64,000 bases of DNA, from contig RPFO01000076.1 in assembly GCA_009746045.1 (NCBI GenBank), forward strand, positions 272,501 through 336,500, written 5' to 3'. The translations under genes and the position numbers were made by a program. This DNA is from Mesostigma viride (lineage: Eukaryota; Streptophyta; Mesostigmatophyceae; Mesostigmatales; Mesostigmataceae). The notes beneath the pieces were generated by a model. That model was not told the origin of the DNA, ran no database searches, and worked only from the letters and a program-made list of their open reading frames with translations. Positions 1 to 10,699 of this stretch are shown here, one piece after another (within the stretch, counting starts at the first letter, position 1; every line of letters starts with the position of its first letter).

Positions 1-471
1 CACAGCCCTGATGGGGATCTTGAAGCCCTGGCTAGACCCCTTCTCCACAATGCGAAGGAGCCTCTGCCATTCCTCAGCTATGGTGCCCCTGATCTCAAAC
101 GTATCATAGGCCAGCTTGTAGTGATTAGTGAGGTTGAGGACTTTGTCAGAAAACTCCTGACGCAGGCCCAGGAGAAACTGCTCCCAAGAGAGCTTATCCT
201 TCACTGCAGACCTGGCTTTGTCCCTCACACGCTCAGAAGAATCCCTATTCACTGAGGAAGCATGGAACACCTGGACGAGATTGACAGTGGGATCTACGGA
301 GTAGGTGACTAGCTCCATATCCTCTAACCACTTGTCTAACTCCTCCTGACTCACGGGTGGCTTCAGAGGCTTCTGGCCGTTCATCACGGCTACAGCACTC
401 ATGTGGGGCCTAGTTCCTGGCAACGCGCGAGCATCAATACCCACAGCAGAAGCCCCAGCACCCCCAGCCAT
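1..471 (-). pseudogene. Gag-like fragment of an LTR retrotransposon, runs off left edge
   Basis: An open minus-strand frame runs from an ATG at 471 through the left edge (157 codons seen). After an Ala/Gly-rich start it contains WLEDMELVTYSV and WEQFLLGLRQEF, an arrangement of aromatic and charged residues typical of retrotransposon capsid (Gag) domains, Ty3-like more than copia-like. The frame is closed upstream by a stop near 580, while other minus frames at 434-1208 and 1273-1959 look like earlier parts of the same polyprotein, so the whole is probably one gag broken by frameshifts. Family assignment rests on overall look only. No zinc knuckle or protease was seen before the edge. Confidence 0.6.
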
Positions 472-1208
472 AGCGTCTACAGAAACATGAGGAGGAACGA
501 CTGCCTCGGCCACACGGGCCGTCAGACTTACCACCGTTGACCTGCAGCCCCTCCCCTTGGCCTCCTCCAGTCAGCTCAATGCTGTCCGTTGGCCCTTCTG
601 CGCGCTCCTTCCCCCGAGCTTCCTCCTTTCGCTTCCGGTACCGCGTCCTTTGCCCCGCCACGCCCTCCATCGTGGGAATCGCCTCCCCTTCTGGCTGGCC
701 GACTGCTGGCACTGACGCTTCCGCCTCTCCACCCTCCATCGCAACCGCCTTGCTCCCGCCGCTGACCCCGTTCTTGCCCTTAAGCATTATGGGCACAGAC
801 ACAAGATGGCAGCAATGAAAGCAACGCCCCCTATCCTCACGAAGCCTCCCCACCTGGCTCGGCCTCCTGGCTCAGCCTGGCTTGTTTGGACTCACGCTCC
901 TGCTGCTCTCTCACGCCCGCAGGTTCTGCGACCGGTGTAACAGGACGACGCGCGACTGCCAAGTCCGCGTTGAAGACACCGTAGACGCACCCCACCGGTC
1001 GCTGGCTGTCTTGTTGACGTTCCACAGCGACCCTGGGCTCACTAGGATTCCGGAACCACTGCTGGTTCCTCACCCACCGCGTGTCTCCGTTAGCGAGCTG
1101 GTTCTGCTCACCTCGCCCCGCCCGATCGTATTCGTGCACTGAATCCCTAGGAAGGTTTAGCTCTGAGCCCTGCTCAGCCTCGCGGATCTGCTGCGCTGTC
1201 CTCACCAC
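434..1208 (-). pseudogene. Frameshifted middle part of the gag-like region
   Basis: Two overlapping minus-strand open frames (1208-837 and 853-434) are rich in Arg, Gln, Glu and Gly and show no recognisable enzyme motif. They sit in line between the N-terminal gag-like ORF (1959-1273) and the capsid-like ORF (471-1). I read them as the linker of one decayed Gag polyprotein; unrelated chance ORFs are possible in this GC-rich DNA. Confidence 0.35.
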
Positions 1209-1272
1209 TATCCCCCTCGGGCGATCAGTGTAGGTATGGAAGATGTTATCTGGCGACCTCGCAGCCCCGGCC

Positions 1273-1959
1273 TCAATCGTTACCGACAGACCTGGTGCCG
1301 ATGCATGCCGCCCTCGCGCGTCGAGGAGTATCCAAAAATGTGAAGATTCCAGGTGGGTTGGTGGTGATCACAAACTTGTCTGCCTGCCCCCTTGCCTCTT
1401 GCAAAAGCACAGCAACTAAATTCTCAACAGTTTGCGAAAACACTTCAGCCGATACCCACGGATTGATCTCCTCACGTCTCCTCGCCTCCCGGATCTCGTC
1501 TGTCTCTGGAATTCCCTCGCCTAGCACCGCCGTAGCCACCCAGTGGTTAAAAAGGCGCGTGCTTCCCAAAGCTATAGCCACAATCTGGCTACACGCTTCT
1601 CTCGCAAGGTCAAGGCTTGCTGGCGTAATATGACCTCCCTGATACGCCACCTCAACGCCACTAGCTGTGATAGCCAACGCGTCACGTAGCCGCACCAGTT
1701 CTTCAATGGCCACCCGCCCAGCTTCCCCTGGCGCGCTTGTCACGCGGGCCCTTTGCACTATAGGATCCGCTGCAGCCGCCCGGTTGCCCCCCCCCGAAAC
1801 TGCGACCCAACCCTCGTCGGCAAGCCCTCTCGCAATGTATGCCGCCTGCACAAACGTAGGCGCACTTGCTGGCTGCCGGTATGGGTAAAAAGGAGCTCCT
1901 TGCGAGCTCTGACCTTCGTCTCCCGCGGCTGGATGGCCCGTAGACGATGCGCCAGACAT
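1273..1959 (-). pseudogene. N-terminal gag-like ORF
   Basis: A 229-codon minus-strand ORF from an ATG at 1959 (a frame-mate ATG lies a few codons further upstream). The protein starts with a Ser/Gly/Pro-rich stretch, then an Ala-rich, probably helical region. It is not a family I can name. Its place upstream of, and on the same strand as, the capsid-like fragment suggests the N terminus of the same Gag. Confidence 0.4.
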
Positions 1960-1977
1960 GAAATGGCAGGAAATCAC

Positions 1978-3650
1978 GAAAACAATAATACGATTTAGCG
2001 ACGCCGGCCAGGCAGCTTCTGTGAGCTCCTGGTCCTTGTCGCAACTGTTAGGACCTAGGTCGCGTAGCTTGCAACCTTTGCTCCTCGCCCCAGGTAACGC
2101 TCGAGATCGCTGGCTTGCTCACTCCAAGTGACAACCACGGTGCGTCGGCAAAGAACTGCCTTGACCTGCCTTAGGCCATAGCTTTATGTTACCTCATTTC
2201 CATCGTGCCCTAAGGCATCGCCCATCGGCTTCGCACAGTGCACCGCTAGTAACCTTGCCAGAGCTCTGCTTACCGCTACCTTGCATCCTTGCTGCAGGCA
2301 GCGTTAAGGATCTCTGACATTCCGCGACTAGGTATCACCAGTTCCTGTCACAGCTCTGCACGGATGCGCATCCTTGCAGAGCCCGCGACTGGCCTACTGG
2401 TCTCTACTTAGTCGCCGGACCGTTGCGCCCTCAGCCTCCATGGACCTGAGTCACGTGCTGGTCCAGGCTAAGCCTGTGCAGGCCCTGCCTGCCACGTGCC
2501 CTGTCCACTGCGGCCTCGGTGTGCACTGCCGCCGCCGCCGGTCGGCAGGACTTCGGGACCTGATAACTCTCACATCCCTTGTCTGTTTCAGGCAGTCAGC
2601 ACGGCGTTAGAAAGGTCTCCTCATCCTGCATCCAACTAGCACATTGGTGCCCCAATATGCTAACTCACTGCTGGCCCGCCGTGATGAGAGGTTGCGGGGA
2701 AAATGTTCAGCTTGTGGCGGAGAGCGATGGCGTAAAGGGCCCGGGAACCAACGTGGACAAAGAGCTCATGGGGAGGGCGCGCAGGAATGCGGACCCCACG
2801 CTCCCCTCAAGGGGAAGTACGGAGTGAAACCAAGCCTTCCCCTGATCGTTCAAGCACGCATGCAGACTGTTATTAAAAGAACTGATGGGTTTGCCTTCTA
2901 CAATGCTTGTGATTGGAGCCCAAATGTGCCTGTCCTTGCAGGTACAGGCTATGGAGGATGGGAGCAAAGAGACAGAGACTCTGTTTGAGGCAGAATGAGA
3001 ATGAGGAGTCCCTTAGACATGCAAGGCTCCTCAGTTGTTTTACTCACTCGAGGAAAAAACACAGGCAGAAAATTGGAATGACCTGATTGGCTGGCTAGGA
3101 ATGTGCCTACTAGGAATATTCTCATGTAATACTCAGGCCACCAATCAGGTCTAGGCTAGTGTTCAGGCCACCAATCAGGTCAGGCCAGTGTACTACAGGC
3201 TACCAATCAGATCAGACAAGAAAAAACCTTATCTTGTAACTGCTGTAGTAACAGTCTTATCTTCTAACTGCTTCACAGTAATATAACTAAAAGATTTATT
3301 CATTTGTGACCTGATGATGATGGAGTAAATCTGGCGTGAACATATCAGCGCCACATCTGACATGCACAGTGTACATGTCAATCAGTCAGCTATCCTGTCA
3401 TACTGATTCTCATCTGACATGGACAACATCATAGGTCAGCTGATATAGTAGACAGATTAGTGAGCTGCCTTAGTATAAGGATCCACTTGGCATAGGTACT
3501 AATCCCTGATTACTAAAACTGGCCATAACTTTCTCATTTGTTAATTGGTCAAATCCAACGGGACTATATAAAACAGCGGCTCATGTACAAGAGCCTCTAT
3601 CTATCTAGCCAGGTCAGGTGGGTACACATAAAAGGACCATGTCCTTGACA
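1978..3650 (-). repeat. Non-coding stretch containing a probable copia LTR
   Basis: No convincing gene. Read on the minus strand, the segment starts at 3650 with TGTCAAGGAC, directly after a purine tract (3658-3651, AAGGGGGG) that follows the copia RNase H remnant: the expected polypurine tract followed by the TG start of a 3' LTR. A TATA-like stretch lies at 3564-3573. Three to four copies of a CCACCAATCAGGTC-like motif lie at 3138-3210. The inner end of the LTR (CA) and its target-site duplication could not be placed. Confidence 0.45.
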
Positions 3651-3760
3651 CCCCCCTTACAACACCTGACCTTGCTCTAGTAGTGCTATCCTGTCTGAAT
3701 TGTATAACACTTAGAAGAAAAAGCTCGCAAAAGCCCCTGTGGGCATATACAACTGCATAT

Positions 3761-4262
3761 CTAAGTAGACACCAGCAGCTTGTCCCGCAGGGTGATGAAC
3801 CGTGCCCTTCCCAGGGCCTTGGTGAAGATGTCCGCCAGGTTGCCCTTGCCAGGGCAGTGACGCATGCAGATGGAGCCACCCTCCACCTGCTCACGGTTGA
3901 AGTGGTAGCGCACGTCGATGTGCTTGGTGCGCTTGGGGTGCACAGGGTGCATGGCCAGGGCCAGTGACCGCGCCAGTGTTGTCGCACAGCACGGTCCTGG
4001 GCCCCTCCACAGGTGCACCCAGGTCTCCCAGCAGGCGCCTGAGTGGCAGCACCAGCTGGGCGACGCTGCTCGCAGCAAATATGTATTCTGCCTCGCAAGT
4101 CGCATGAAGACAGAGCAAAAATGGGTTGCTTGCGGCTGCACCACTCCACGGGCGCACCCCGGTACAGGACCAGGTTGCCCGTCACAGAGCGCCTAAACTC
4201 TGGGCAGTTAGCCCAGTCAGCGTCAGTCCAGGCCTCCAGCCCCCCTTCCTGACCATACCGCA
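3761..4262 (-). pseudogene. Ty1/copia RNase H C-terminal remnant (frameshifted)
   Basis: Three minus-strand frames in succession give the end of a copia Pol. The first has AWTDADWANCPEFRRSVTG and the SRKQPIFALSS region. The second has CEAEYIFAASSVAQLVLP and the CDN catalytic region. The third has RTKHIDVRYHFNRE and LADIFTKALGRARF. These are diagnostic of copia RNase H just before the 3' LTR. Two frameshifts separate the pieces and all upstream pol (RT, integrase) is missing, so this is a dead 5'-truncated copy. A polypurine tract and a TG-starting LTR follow at 3658-3650. Confidence 0.85.
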
Positions 4263-4868
4263 GACCATTGTAGTTAACGTAAAGGATTTACGTTAGATGG
4301 ATAGAGATTGTTACGCTCTTTCCAACGGCACCTTGAACGCCTCATTTGGTTAAGGGACGTAAAAGTTATGACGTTTCCTAGGCTGTGCCGACAGTACCCG
4401 GCGCGCCACTGTGGGCGCGTACGGACACAGGATGTACAAGTGTCACTTTGATAGTCCGCAGGACGTTGACAGGACTTGTACAGGACTTGATAGTCAATTG
4501 ATAGGTAGGCGTGCTGTAGCGCGCCAGGACCTATGAGACAATTGATGCTGAGCAGTGTACGGATAGGTCCACAGGACTAGCCGTATGGACAATTGATAGA
4601 TCTGCGCGCCAAAGGCGTGCCAGAGTCTGTGTGATCAATTGATTGACAGTTCAGCTGTGACAGTGCAGCTGAATACTTGGACGCGTCCCTAGCAAGTTAT
4701 ATGAGTGACTTGGTAGCACCGGGACGCTAGCTCTTGCGTGCAGTCTTGGAAGTGACGTGACTTACGTCTGTGTTTCCTTATTCCTAATGAAGGCAACATT
4801 CCTGCAAGAGCCATGGCGAACTTCGGCATTTCTCTCTCACAACTGGTATTACTCGCCGAATCTCACTC
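4263..4868. other. Intergenic/leader stretch with repeated CAATTGAT motifs
   Basis: No coding signal. Between about 4490 and 4645 the motif CAATTGAT occurs four times, spaced about 45-50 bases, each near GCGCGCC-type or TAGGT words. This may be the 5' end or regulatory leader of the DIRS element that follows, or an unrelated repeat. Confidence 0.3.
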
Positions 4869-5895
4869 ATGCCGAATTCCTTCGATTTCCGGATCCCCAC
4901 GGACGAGGAAATAACTGCTCCGCCGGCCGACCCCTTACCGGTTCCGCCATCGCGCGATCCGCAGCCGAATCATTGCTGCGCCGTGGCAAAGTCTAATTGA
5001 CGAGGTCACGACATCGCTCGACGAATTACATCGTCGACAGCGGGCAGCTCTGCCGTTGCTGGGGGATTTCCCGGAAGACCCGCGCCTGCCGCAGCTGGTG
5101 CCGGCGATTCGCGGTCCGTTGGACTCCATTCGGTCGATTTTATCGGCCTTTACAGTCCAGGTCCGTGGAGGGCTTCGTTCCATTAACGAAGTCACAACCG
5201 CCATCGAGGAGGATCAGGCGCTGCCACCAACGACACCTGCGCAACGAAAAATGGCCAAGCCGAAAGGCGCGGCCAAGGTTTCGGCAGGTGGGGGGGCTGT
5301 CGGAAAGGAAATGAGGGCGAGGTTGGCGACATTCGTTGGGGCACCTCCGGAAACCGAAAATCAGGACGACGAGGAGGACGAGGAGGGGGAGGTCGCAGCC
5401 GAGAAATTCATGCAAGGTTTGAGGGCAGCGCTGGGAGGAATGGAGGGGGCGGGAAGCCACTTCAAGGCCTCGAAAGGGGTGGCGCTGCCAAGCCGAGCCA
5501 AGAGCGTGAAATATCGGATTTCGGAGCGGGTGCTGCCGGGGGTGTTGGAGGACGCCAGCGACAATGGGATGGGAATCCGGTCGTGGGTCATGACGGTAAA
5601 GCCTGGAAATTGGCGGAACATGGAGAACAGGAAAATTGTCATGAACATTGCATTGGCCATGGACACCCTTCTCAAGGAGCTGGGCTCAGCAGCCGGGGAG
5701 CTTGTGGGCATGGAGTACCTAATGAGGGTGGTGGCGGCCTTGCTGCAGGTGGAGGGGCAAGGAGGGGGGGGTGGAAGGTGGCCAGCCACCTCCTGCCATT
5801 GGGGGAGGAGGCTGCACTGTCAGCCACCCCGGCTGTCAAGGCAGCTCTCCAAACTGCGATCCTCTTGGACAAGCTCAGCAAGGCTCAACAAGTAG
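4869..5895 (+). pseudogene. DIRS gag-like ORF with a frameshift
   Basis: A plausible start ATG at 4869 opens a Pro/Asp-rich N terminus that closes near 4996. The other frame continues as DELHRRQRAALPLLGDFPED and stays open to 5895. The second part holds a basic patch (MAKPKGAAK), an acidic run (DDEEDEEG) and an alpha-helical tail. No enzyme motif is present. It lies where DIRS elements carry gag, just upstream of the RT. The shift of frame between about 4975 and 4996 indicates decay. Confidence 0.55.
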
Positions 5896-6225
5896 GGAAA
5901 TAGAATCCCAGCGGGACCGCTCCCTTTTCCCGCTGCCATACCCACTTAGGCCAGCGTACACCGCGTGGGGCAGGGTGAGATCGGCACGCCGGCGACAGCG
6001 TGCCACGCGCCGCCACCGCGAGTACACACTGCAATGCAAGGTAGTGCGTTGGCTTAATTGGCTGTGGGGAGGGGGGCAAGACCCTCCTCCTAACCCTAGA
6101 GGGGCGTGCTCTAAGGGGAGGGAGGAGGCCCTTGCGAGGGTCAAGAGGCACTGCACCTGGCACAGTCGCCGCGTAGGGGGCGTTGCGACAGGCCAGGAGC
6201 AAGAAGGTGCTGATGCAATATATGG

Positions 6226-8193
6226 GAAGCAGAATAAGTATGAACAACTGCGCGCGGACGCGGTGAGTCTACCAAAGGCGGAGGTGGCGGGGAAGGCACG
6301 GCTGCTCGACCTGTTGGCTATGCGGCCGAGCTGGCGGGAGATATATGCCAGCGAAGAGAACTGCATCAAGCCAGCGGTCGTGGCGAGCGCAAAGTATTGG
6401 AATGTGCCCAAGCCCAGCCGGGGATGCTCCATGGATGAATGGGGCAAGCTCATGAGCCGGGCAGCGGGCGTGGGCATGGTGGCGTTCCGGGAGAGGCGGC
6501 CCAAGTGGGTGGATGGCTGCTTTGGAGTGGCCAAGGGGGTGGGTGAGCTTCGGTTCATCGTCAACAGGAAGCTGGGCAACCTGCTGTGGGTGGACCCCCC
6601 CAAGATCCTGCTACCCCACCTGGGCATCCTCGTGGAGGTCTACATCAAGGCTGGTGCTACTGCGCCAAGAGCGACCTCGTGTCATACTACTACTCCATCG
6701 AGGTGCCCGAGTGGTGGTGGGACTACCAAGGGCTTCCTAGTGTGTGGTCGACTAGCGTAGGTCTGGCAGGGCCGAGGCGGAAGGTGTGGCCCGTGCTCAA
6801 GGTGCTGGCCATGGGACATTCCCATGCGGTGGCGCTGGGGGAGGCCATCCATGAGATGGTGCTCTACATGACCGGTGCCCTGGATCCGAGGCGCCAGGTC
6901 AACTACCTCTCAAGCGCAGGTGAGCTCACCTTGGTGCGCGACGAGTGTGGCCAGCCACTGCGCTTGGCCATCGAGTACAAGGAGGAGCGCGCCGGGGAGC
7001 TTCAGATTGACCTGGAAAACCCCCCTGCCCCCATGCTGTCCATCACCATTGATGACTTGGTGGCCAGCAACGGGCGGACCTGCGAGGCGGTGAACCAGCT
7101 CATCACGCGCGCTATTGAGGAAGGCTACCTCCCTAACAACCTTGTGCCGTCTAAGGAGAAGACTAAGATGGCGAGCCTGGAAGGGGACGAGCTAGAAGCC
7201 CTAGGGGTGGTGCACCGACGGAACGGCGTGCTGGAACCAACGGTCAAGCAGCTCAACCTTGTGATCGCCCACACGCAGGCTATACTCACTCGAGGCCGAG
7301 CTACGGCCGAGGGGCTGGCTGCCGTCTTGGGGCGGTGGTTGTGGCTGCAGATGTTAAGCCGCAGCTGCTTGTCCATTTGGCAGCAATGTTTCAAATTCAT
7401 CAGCCTGCAAGGGTGGGGGCAGCGATCCTGGGTGCTGTGGGCCGGGGTGCGGGAGGAGTTAGAGTGTGCCCTGGCCTTGGCTCCCATGCTAAGGGTTGAC
7501 CGAAGCGCACCTTTGGCCCGTGAGGTGGTTGCATCTGACGCGTCCACCTACGGGCAAGGTGTCGTGTACGCAACCATGGAGCCGGGCGATGTGACGGAGC
7601 TGGCGAGGGCACGAGAGGTGCGGGGGTACCCGACTTTGCTCATACCAAGTGAGGTGGCCTACGCTGGCCCTAGGCCACTGAGCGCGCGGGCGCAACAAGC
7701 AATCACTAGCCAGCAATGGCGGGTTGGGGTCCGGAGTCGTTGGCGGGATCCGGGGATGCACATCAACGAGAAGGAGGTGCGGGCTGCAGTGAAGGGCGTG
7801 GAGAGGAGTGCGCGCAGCTTGGCAAACCGAGGCAAGCGGGTGGTGAGGTTGGTGGACTCCACCGCGGCGTTGGGCTGCTTGGCTAAGGGGCGGTCCTCAT
7901 CCCACAAGCTCAACAAGCAGTGCCGCCGCTTGTGCGCGCTGACCCTCGCCACTGGGAGTCGTTCCCAGTGGGTGTGGACGCCGAGTGCACTTCAACCAGC
8001 CGATGGCGTTTCTCGCGGCCAATCCATGGCGACTTTCTTGGCAGGCTGGGTGCGCGACCTGACCGCGGAAGGCATCCATCCTAACCCGGGGCCCCCTGCA
8101 CCTGTTAGCTACCTTCCATTGCTAGAGGGGAAAGTAAAGCCGGCTACTTTGCTGGCCTACCGTCGTGGTCTTGATTCCCTCTTGACTTGGTGA
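6226..8193 (+). pseudogene. DIRS reverse transcriptase-RNase H (frameshifted)
   Basis: The RT N-terminal part (GELRFIVNRKLGN, residues before the fingers/palm) is read in one frame to about 6640. The rest is in a second frame that stays open to 8193. The second frame has the motif-A region KSDLVSYYYSIEV, the motif-B-like VLAMGHSHAVAL and the catalytic ITIDDLV (Y-x-D-D-like) box. The RNase H part begins with VVASDASTYGQG and includes HINEKEVRAAV, LVDSTAALGCLAKGRSSS and TPSALQPADGVSRG, the usual DIRS RNase H end. The C terminus PNPGPPAP then TLLAYRRGLDSL leads into the recombinase core-binding region. One frameshift near 6640 breaks the enzyme. Confidence 0.85.
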
Positions 8194-8695
8194 GAGGCTG
8201 GTGGGCGGGCGGACGGGTCGTCGTCACGAGCTGACACCCTTGAGGAGACATTTTGTGCGTATGTCGCCTGGGCTCATTTTCGGGGGTACAGCCGCCAAGC
8301 GTGTGTCAATGCCTTGATGGGGTTGCAACTTTATTATCCCGGTATGGTGAAGCGGTGGGACTTGGCCTGTGGCGTCCTCGCTGGGTGGAAAACACTTGTG
8401 CCCCCCCGTGCCCCTCCTCCCATTCCATGGGAGGTGGCGTTTGCACTTGCCAGCACGATGGTCATGCCATTCACGGGCTGCGGCATGGAGGTGGGCAGCC
8501 ACTCACGATTTCCTCGCGGGTCGCAGCATGGGGGACATCCAGGGCCGGGGGCGCTGGCTTAGCAGCTCCACCGTTGCCCATTATGTGGGCTTGCACCGCA
8601 GTTTGGAGGTGGAGCTGCCTGAGGTTCTTCTTCGGGCCATGGCCGCCTGCCCCCCTCGGGCCTGGCGGGCTATTTTGAAATTGCCCTCCACCTAG
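8194..8695 (+). pseudogene. DIRS tyrosine recombinase remnant
   Basis: Directly after the RNase H, three frames give recombinase pieces. The N-terminal SAM-like part reads ETFCAYVAWAHFRGYSR and WDLACGVLAGWKTLVPP. The catalytic box reads HGLRHGG. A third frame gives SMGDIQGRGRWLSSSTVAHY, with the final Tyr in the expected place. The central region carrying the first catalytic Arg appears lost: about 165 codons remain where DIRS recombinases usually need more than 300. So the gene is broken by at least two frameshifts and an internal deletion. Confidence 0.75.
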
Positions 8696-8767
8696 TTTGG
8701 TTGTTCATTTCTATGTCATTATGCTAGGTTCTTTGCCCCTGGCATGGATCGCCAGGGAGGGATATAA

Positions 8768-8904
8768 GGGTAAGGCTAGCCTTTGCCAAGCAATAAGTGT
8801 TCCCATGAGCATCGGCGGCCGGGATGTGGCCTGCCTTTTGTATGTGCTCCACTCATTGTTTTAATAAAGAGTCTGGTTACCCTGGAGTTCCACGGTTAAT
8901 AGAA
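8768..8904 (+). repeat. Split direct repeat, first copy (B1)
   Basis: A 137-bp segment from GGGTAAGGCTAGCC to GTTAATAGAA is repeated almost exactly at 9364-9500 (few mismatches). It lies just downstream of the DIRS recombinase remnant and also holds an AATAAAG-like word, compatible with the 3' end of the element. Confidence 0.9.
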
Positions 8905-9363
8905 TCGTGGTTCTCTGAACATAGTTTCTTTATAGTGAGATGGAAGGGTAGCCGCTATATAGCTAGGTTATTGGGTTCACGTGACATACCTTTTGAGGCC
9001 GGTGCGGCCTGATCCGGATCAGTCGTGGCCAAAGCTTTGGCCAGTTTTTCTTGGCCAGGTGGCAGGAGCTACGTTGAGATATAAACCTGCCACTGTCTAG
9101 GTTTCTTGGCTCATGGCGTAGTGATTAACTAGATCTAGATTCTTTCTCTCACGCAATATGTGACCTAATAGCCCCGGCAGCCTTACGTAAGCTGCCGGCA
9201 ATTACAACGCCACATTGCGTCATTTGTTCAGACGCAACATTTGCGTGGCGAAAAAATGCCGTCCGGGCCAAGGCCGCATGACACGCAAAAAAGGACAAAA
9301 ACAAACCCACCTAGCTAAGGTCGGCCTCTTTTCTTTTCCCGCCCACCCTCCCTGCGTGTTTGG
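8905..9363 (+). repeat. Probable A2 segment between split direct repeats
   Basis: These 459 bases between the two 137-bp copies hold no gene. In DIRS elements with split direct repeats this is the A2 position, which should duplicate the left end (A1). I found no clear A1 match left of 5 kb. Confidence 0.5.
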
Positions 9364-9500
9364 GGGTAAGGCTAGCCTTTGCCAAGCAATAAGTGTTCCC
9401 ATGAGCATCGGCGGCCGGGATGTGGCCTGTCTTTTGTATGTGCTCCACTCATTGTTTTATTAAAGAGTCTGGTTACCCTGGAGTTCCACGGTTAATAGAA
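9364..9500 (+). repeat. Split direct repeat, second copy (B2), right end of DIRS element
   Basis: Second copy of the 137-bp segment at 8768-8904. Similarity stops at GTTAATAGAA, taken as the right boundary of the DIRS element. Confidence 0.85.
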
Positions 9501-9616
9501 ATGATCATAATTTCAGTCATCTAGAGGCATGGTGCTGAAATCACTATTAACTTCTAGCTCAGCTACACGGGTAGGGACCTGGGCAGCCTCATAGGCCGTG
9601 TCACTGAGGGCCCCTC

Positions 9617-10078
9617 TCAGTAGGACCAAGAAGCAGGAGGATAAAATGGAACTGCACTAGGGCGACCAGAAGGGCCGACAGGGGCAGAGGTACGACCCGT
9701 GTTATAAGCAGGGATGGAAGGCACAGGGTGAGGAGGAGGCCTAGGAGCATTGTCAGGGAGTGAGGACCTATTAGAGGGTTGAGCCAAGGTTGCAGGAGGG
9801 GCAGGGGCCGGGTTCAGGGTAAAAGAGGGGTCATCACTAAATCTGACACGTTGTTCAAAGGTAGGTGGGGTAAGAGAGGGACGACGGCGACCACCAGTAG
9901 TAGGAGAAGGAGGTGAGGTACGCAAGTTACCTTGAGGAGTGAGATGGTGCACCGTTTCCAAGGAGTCCCGTCTGTTACCACGAGTATTGTTGTTATTATT
10001 GTTATTATTATTAGTATTATTAGTATTATTAGTATTATTGGTAGGTATAGGCGACATCTCTCTACCCACTGGATCCAT
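9617..10078 (-). CDS. Asn/Pro-rich protein of an unclassified retroelement-like unit
   Basis: A 153-codon ORF with ATG at 10078. Residues 14-31 are an Asn/Thr run (PTNNTNNTNN and so on), encoded by TTATTAGTA-type repeats, followed by Ser/Pro/Arg-rich low-complexity sequence with RVRFSDDPSF near the middle. No enzyme domain. It follows the viroplasmin-like ORF on the same strand with similar A/T-ending codon use, so the two probably belong to one element. Confidence 0.45.
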   Translation of the reverse strand: MDPVGREMSPIPTNNTNNTNNTNNNNNNNNNTRGNRRDSLETVHHLTPQGNLRTSPPSPTTGGRRRPSLTPPTFEQRVRFSDDPSFTLNPAPAPPATLAQPSNRSSLPDNAPRPPPHPVPSIPAYNTGRTSAPVGPSGRPSAVPFYPPASWSY

Positions 10079-10200
10079 GTTTAATTAAAAGAAAGAACAA
10101 TGAAAGTTGCCTGGGTTAAGAAAAGGATAGGAACCTAAATTGAAACAAGGAAGGCAAAAGGAAAAACCTTGAATGTCCTAAGCAAAGGAAACAAATAAAA

Positions 10201-10596
10201 TCAATCCTTTTTAACCACAGTAATGGATAGGGAACCAAACTCTAAGGTGAGAGGGGTATCTACACTAGAAGAGGATAACACCGTAGGACGAGAAGGTGAA
10301 GGAGGCGGTGTAACAAAAACAAGATTGTTTACAGAAGGACGAGCATGAGGAGCAGGATGAGAATGGAGACCCAAATCTGATTCACTATTATTCAAGAGGT
10401 AGGTCTGAGCTTCCTCAAAGGACATAAATTTCTTGTATCTAGTTACGTTGTATACACGGTTCTGAACTATCTTTCTAGCGTCGGACCAGGAAAGGAAAAT
10501 GGCGGACCATTGAGGCGTAATCACTACGTAATATTTAGCTAGACTATTATCGCTGGAAGAATTGAAAGGAGCAGTAAAAGAACGCCGCTGGCTCAT
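10201..10596 (-). CDS. Protein with RNase H1 N-terminal / viroplasmin-like domain
   Basis: A 131-codon ORF with ATG at 10596. Residues about 21-67 read KYYVVITPQWSAIFLSW, then a short spacer, then KKFMSFEEAQTYL: the YYVV...W...V...KKF.S.EEA..YL pattern of the small nucleic-acid-binding domain at the N terminus of eukaryotic RNase H1 and in viroplasmin-type proteins. No RNase H catalytic domain follows; the C-terminal half is Ser/Pro-rich. The ATG overlaps a TGA of an upstream frame (ATGA). With its neighbours it looks like a gag-like or nucleic-acid-binding product of an unclassified element. Confidence 0.65.
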   Translation of the reverse strand: MSQRRSFTAPFNSSSDNSLAKYYVVITPQWSAIFLSWSDARKIVQNRVYNVTRYKKFMSFEEAQTYLLNNSESDLGLHSHPAPHARPSVNNLVFVTPPPSPSRPTVLSSSSVDTPLTLEFGSLSITVVKKD

Positions 10597-10687
10597 GGTA
10601 ACGCACCTGGTTGGTCTTGAGAAGTCACGATAGGAGAACGAGGAGTAGGAGGCGACTTAGCTGGGTTATCTGGATCACCGAAAGTAC

Positions 10688-10699
10688 GAGGGCGGCAAT
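10688..10699. repeat. Target-site duplication, left copy (GAGGGCGGCAAT)
   Basis: The 12-mer GAGGGCGGCAAT occurs here and again at 11482-11493, directly flanking the LINE-derived insertion 10700-11481. Confidence 0.9.

Larger units (their letters stand above)
4869..9500 (+). mobile_element. Degenerate DIRS-type (Kangaroo/PAT-like) retrotransposon
   Basis: The order gag-like ORF, reverse transcriptase-RNase H, tyrosine recombinase, then two direct repeats (8768-8904 and 9364-9500) is the plan of DIRS-order elements with split direct repeats (A1-ORFs-B1-A2-B2). The two 137-bp repeats would be B1 and B2, with A2 between them. The matching A1 was not recognised on the left, so the 5' end is truncated or diverged. 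Frameshifts in gag, RT and recombinase, plus an internal loss in the recombinase, make this copy non-autonomous. Confidence 0.8.
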
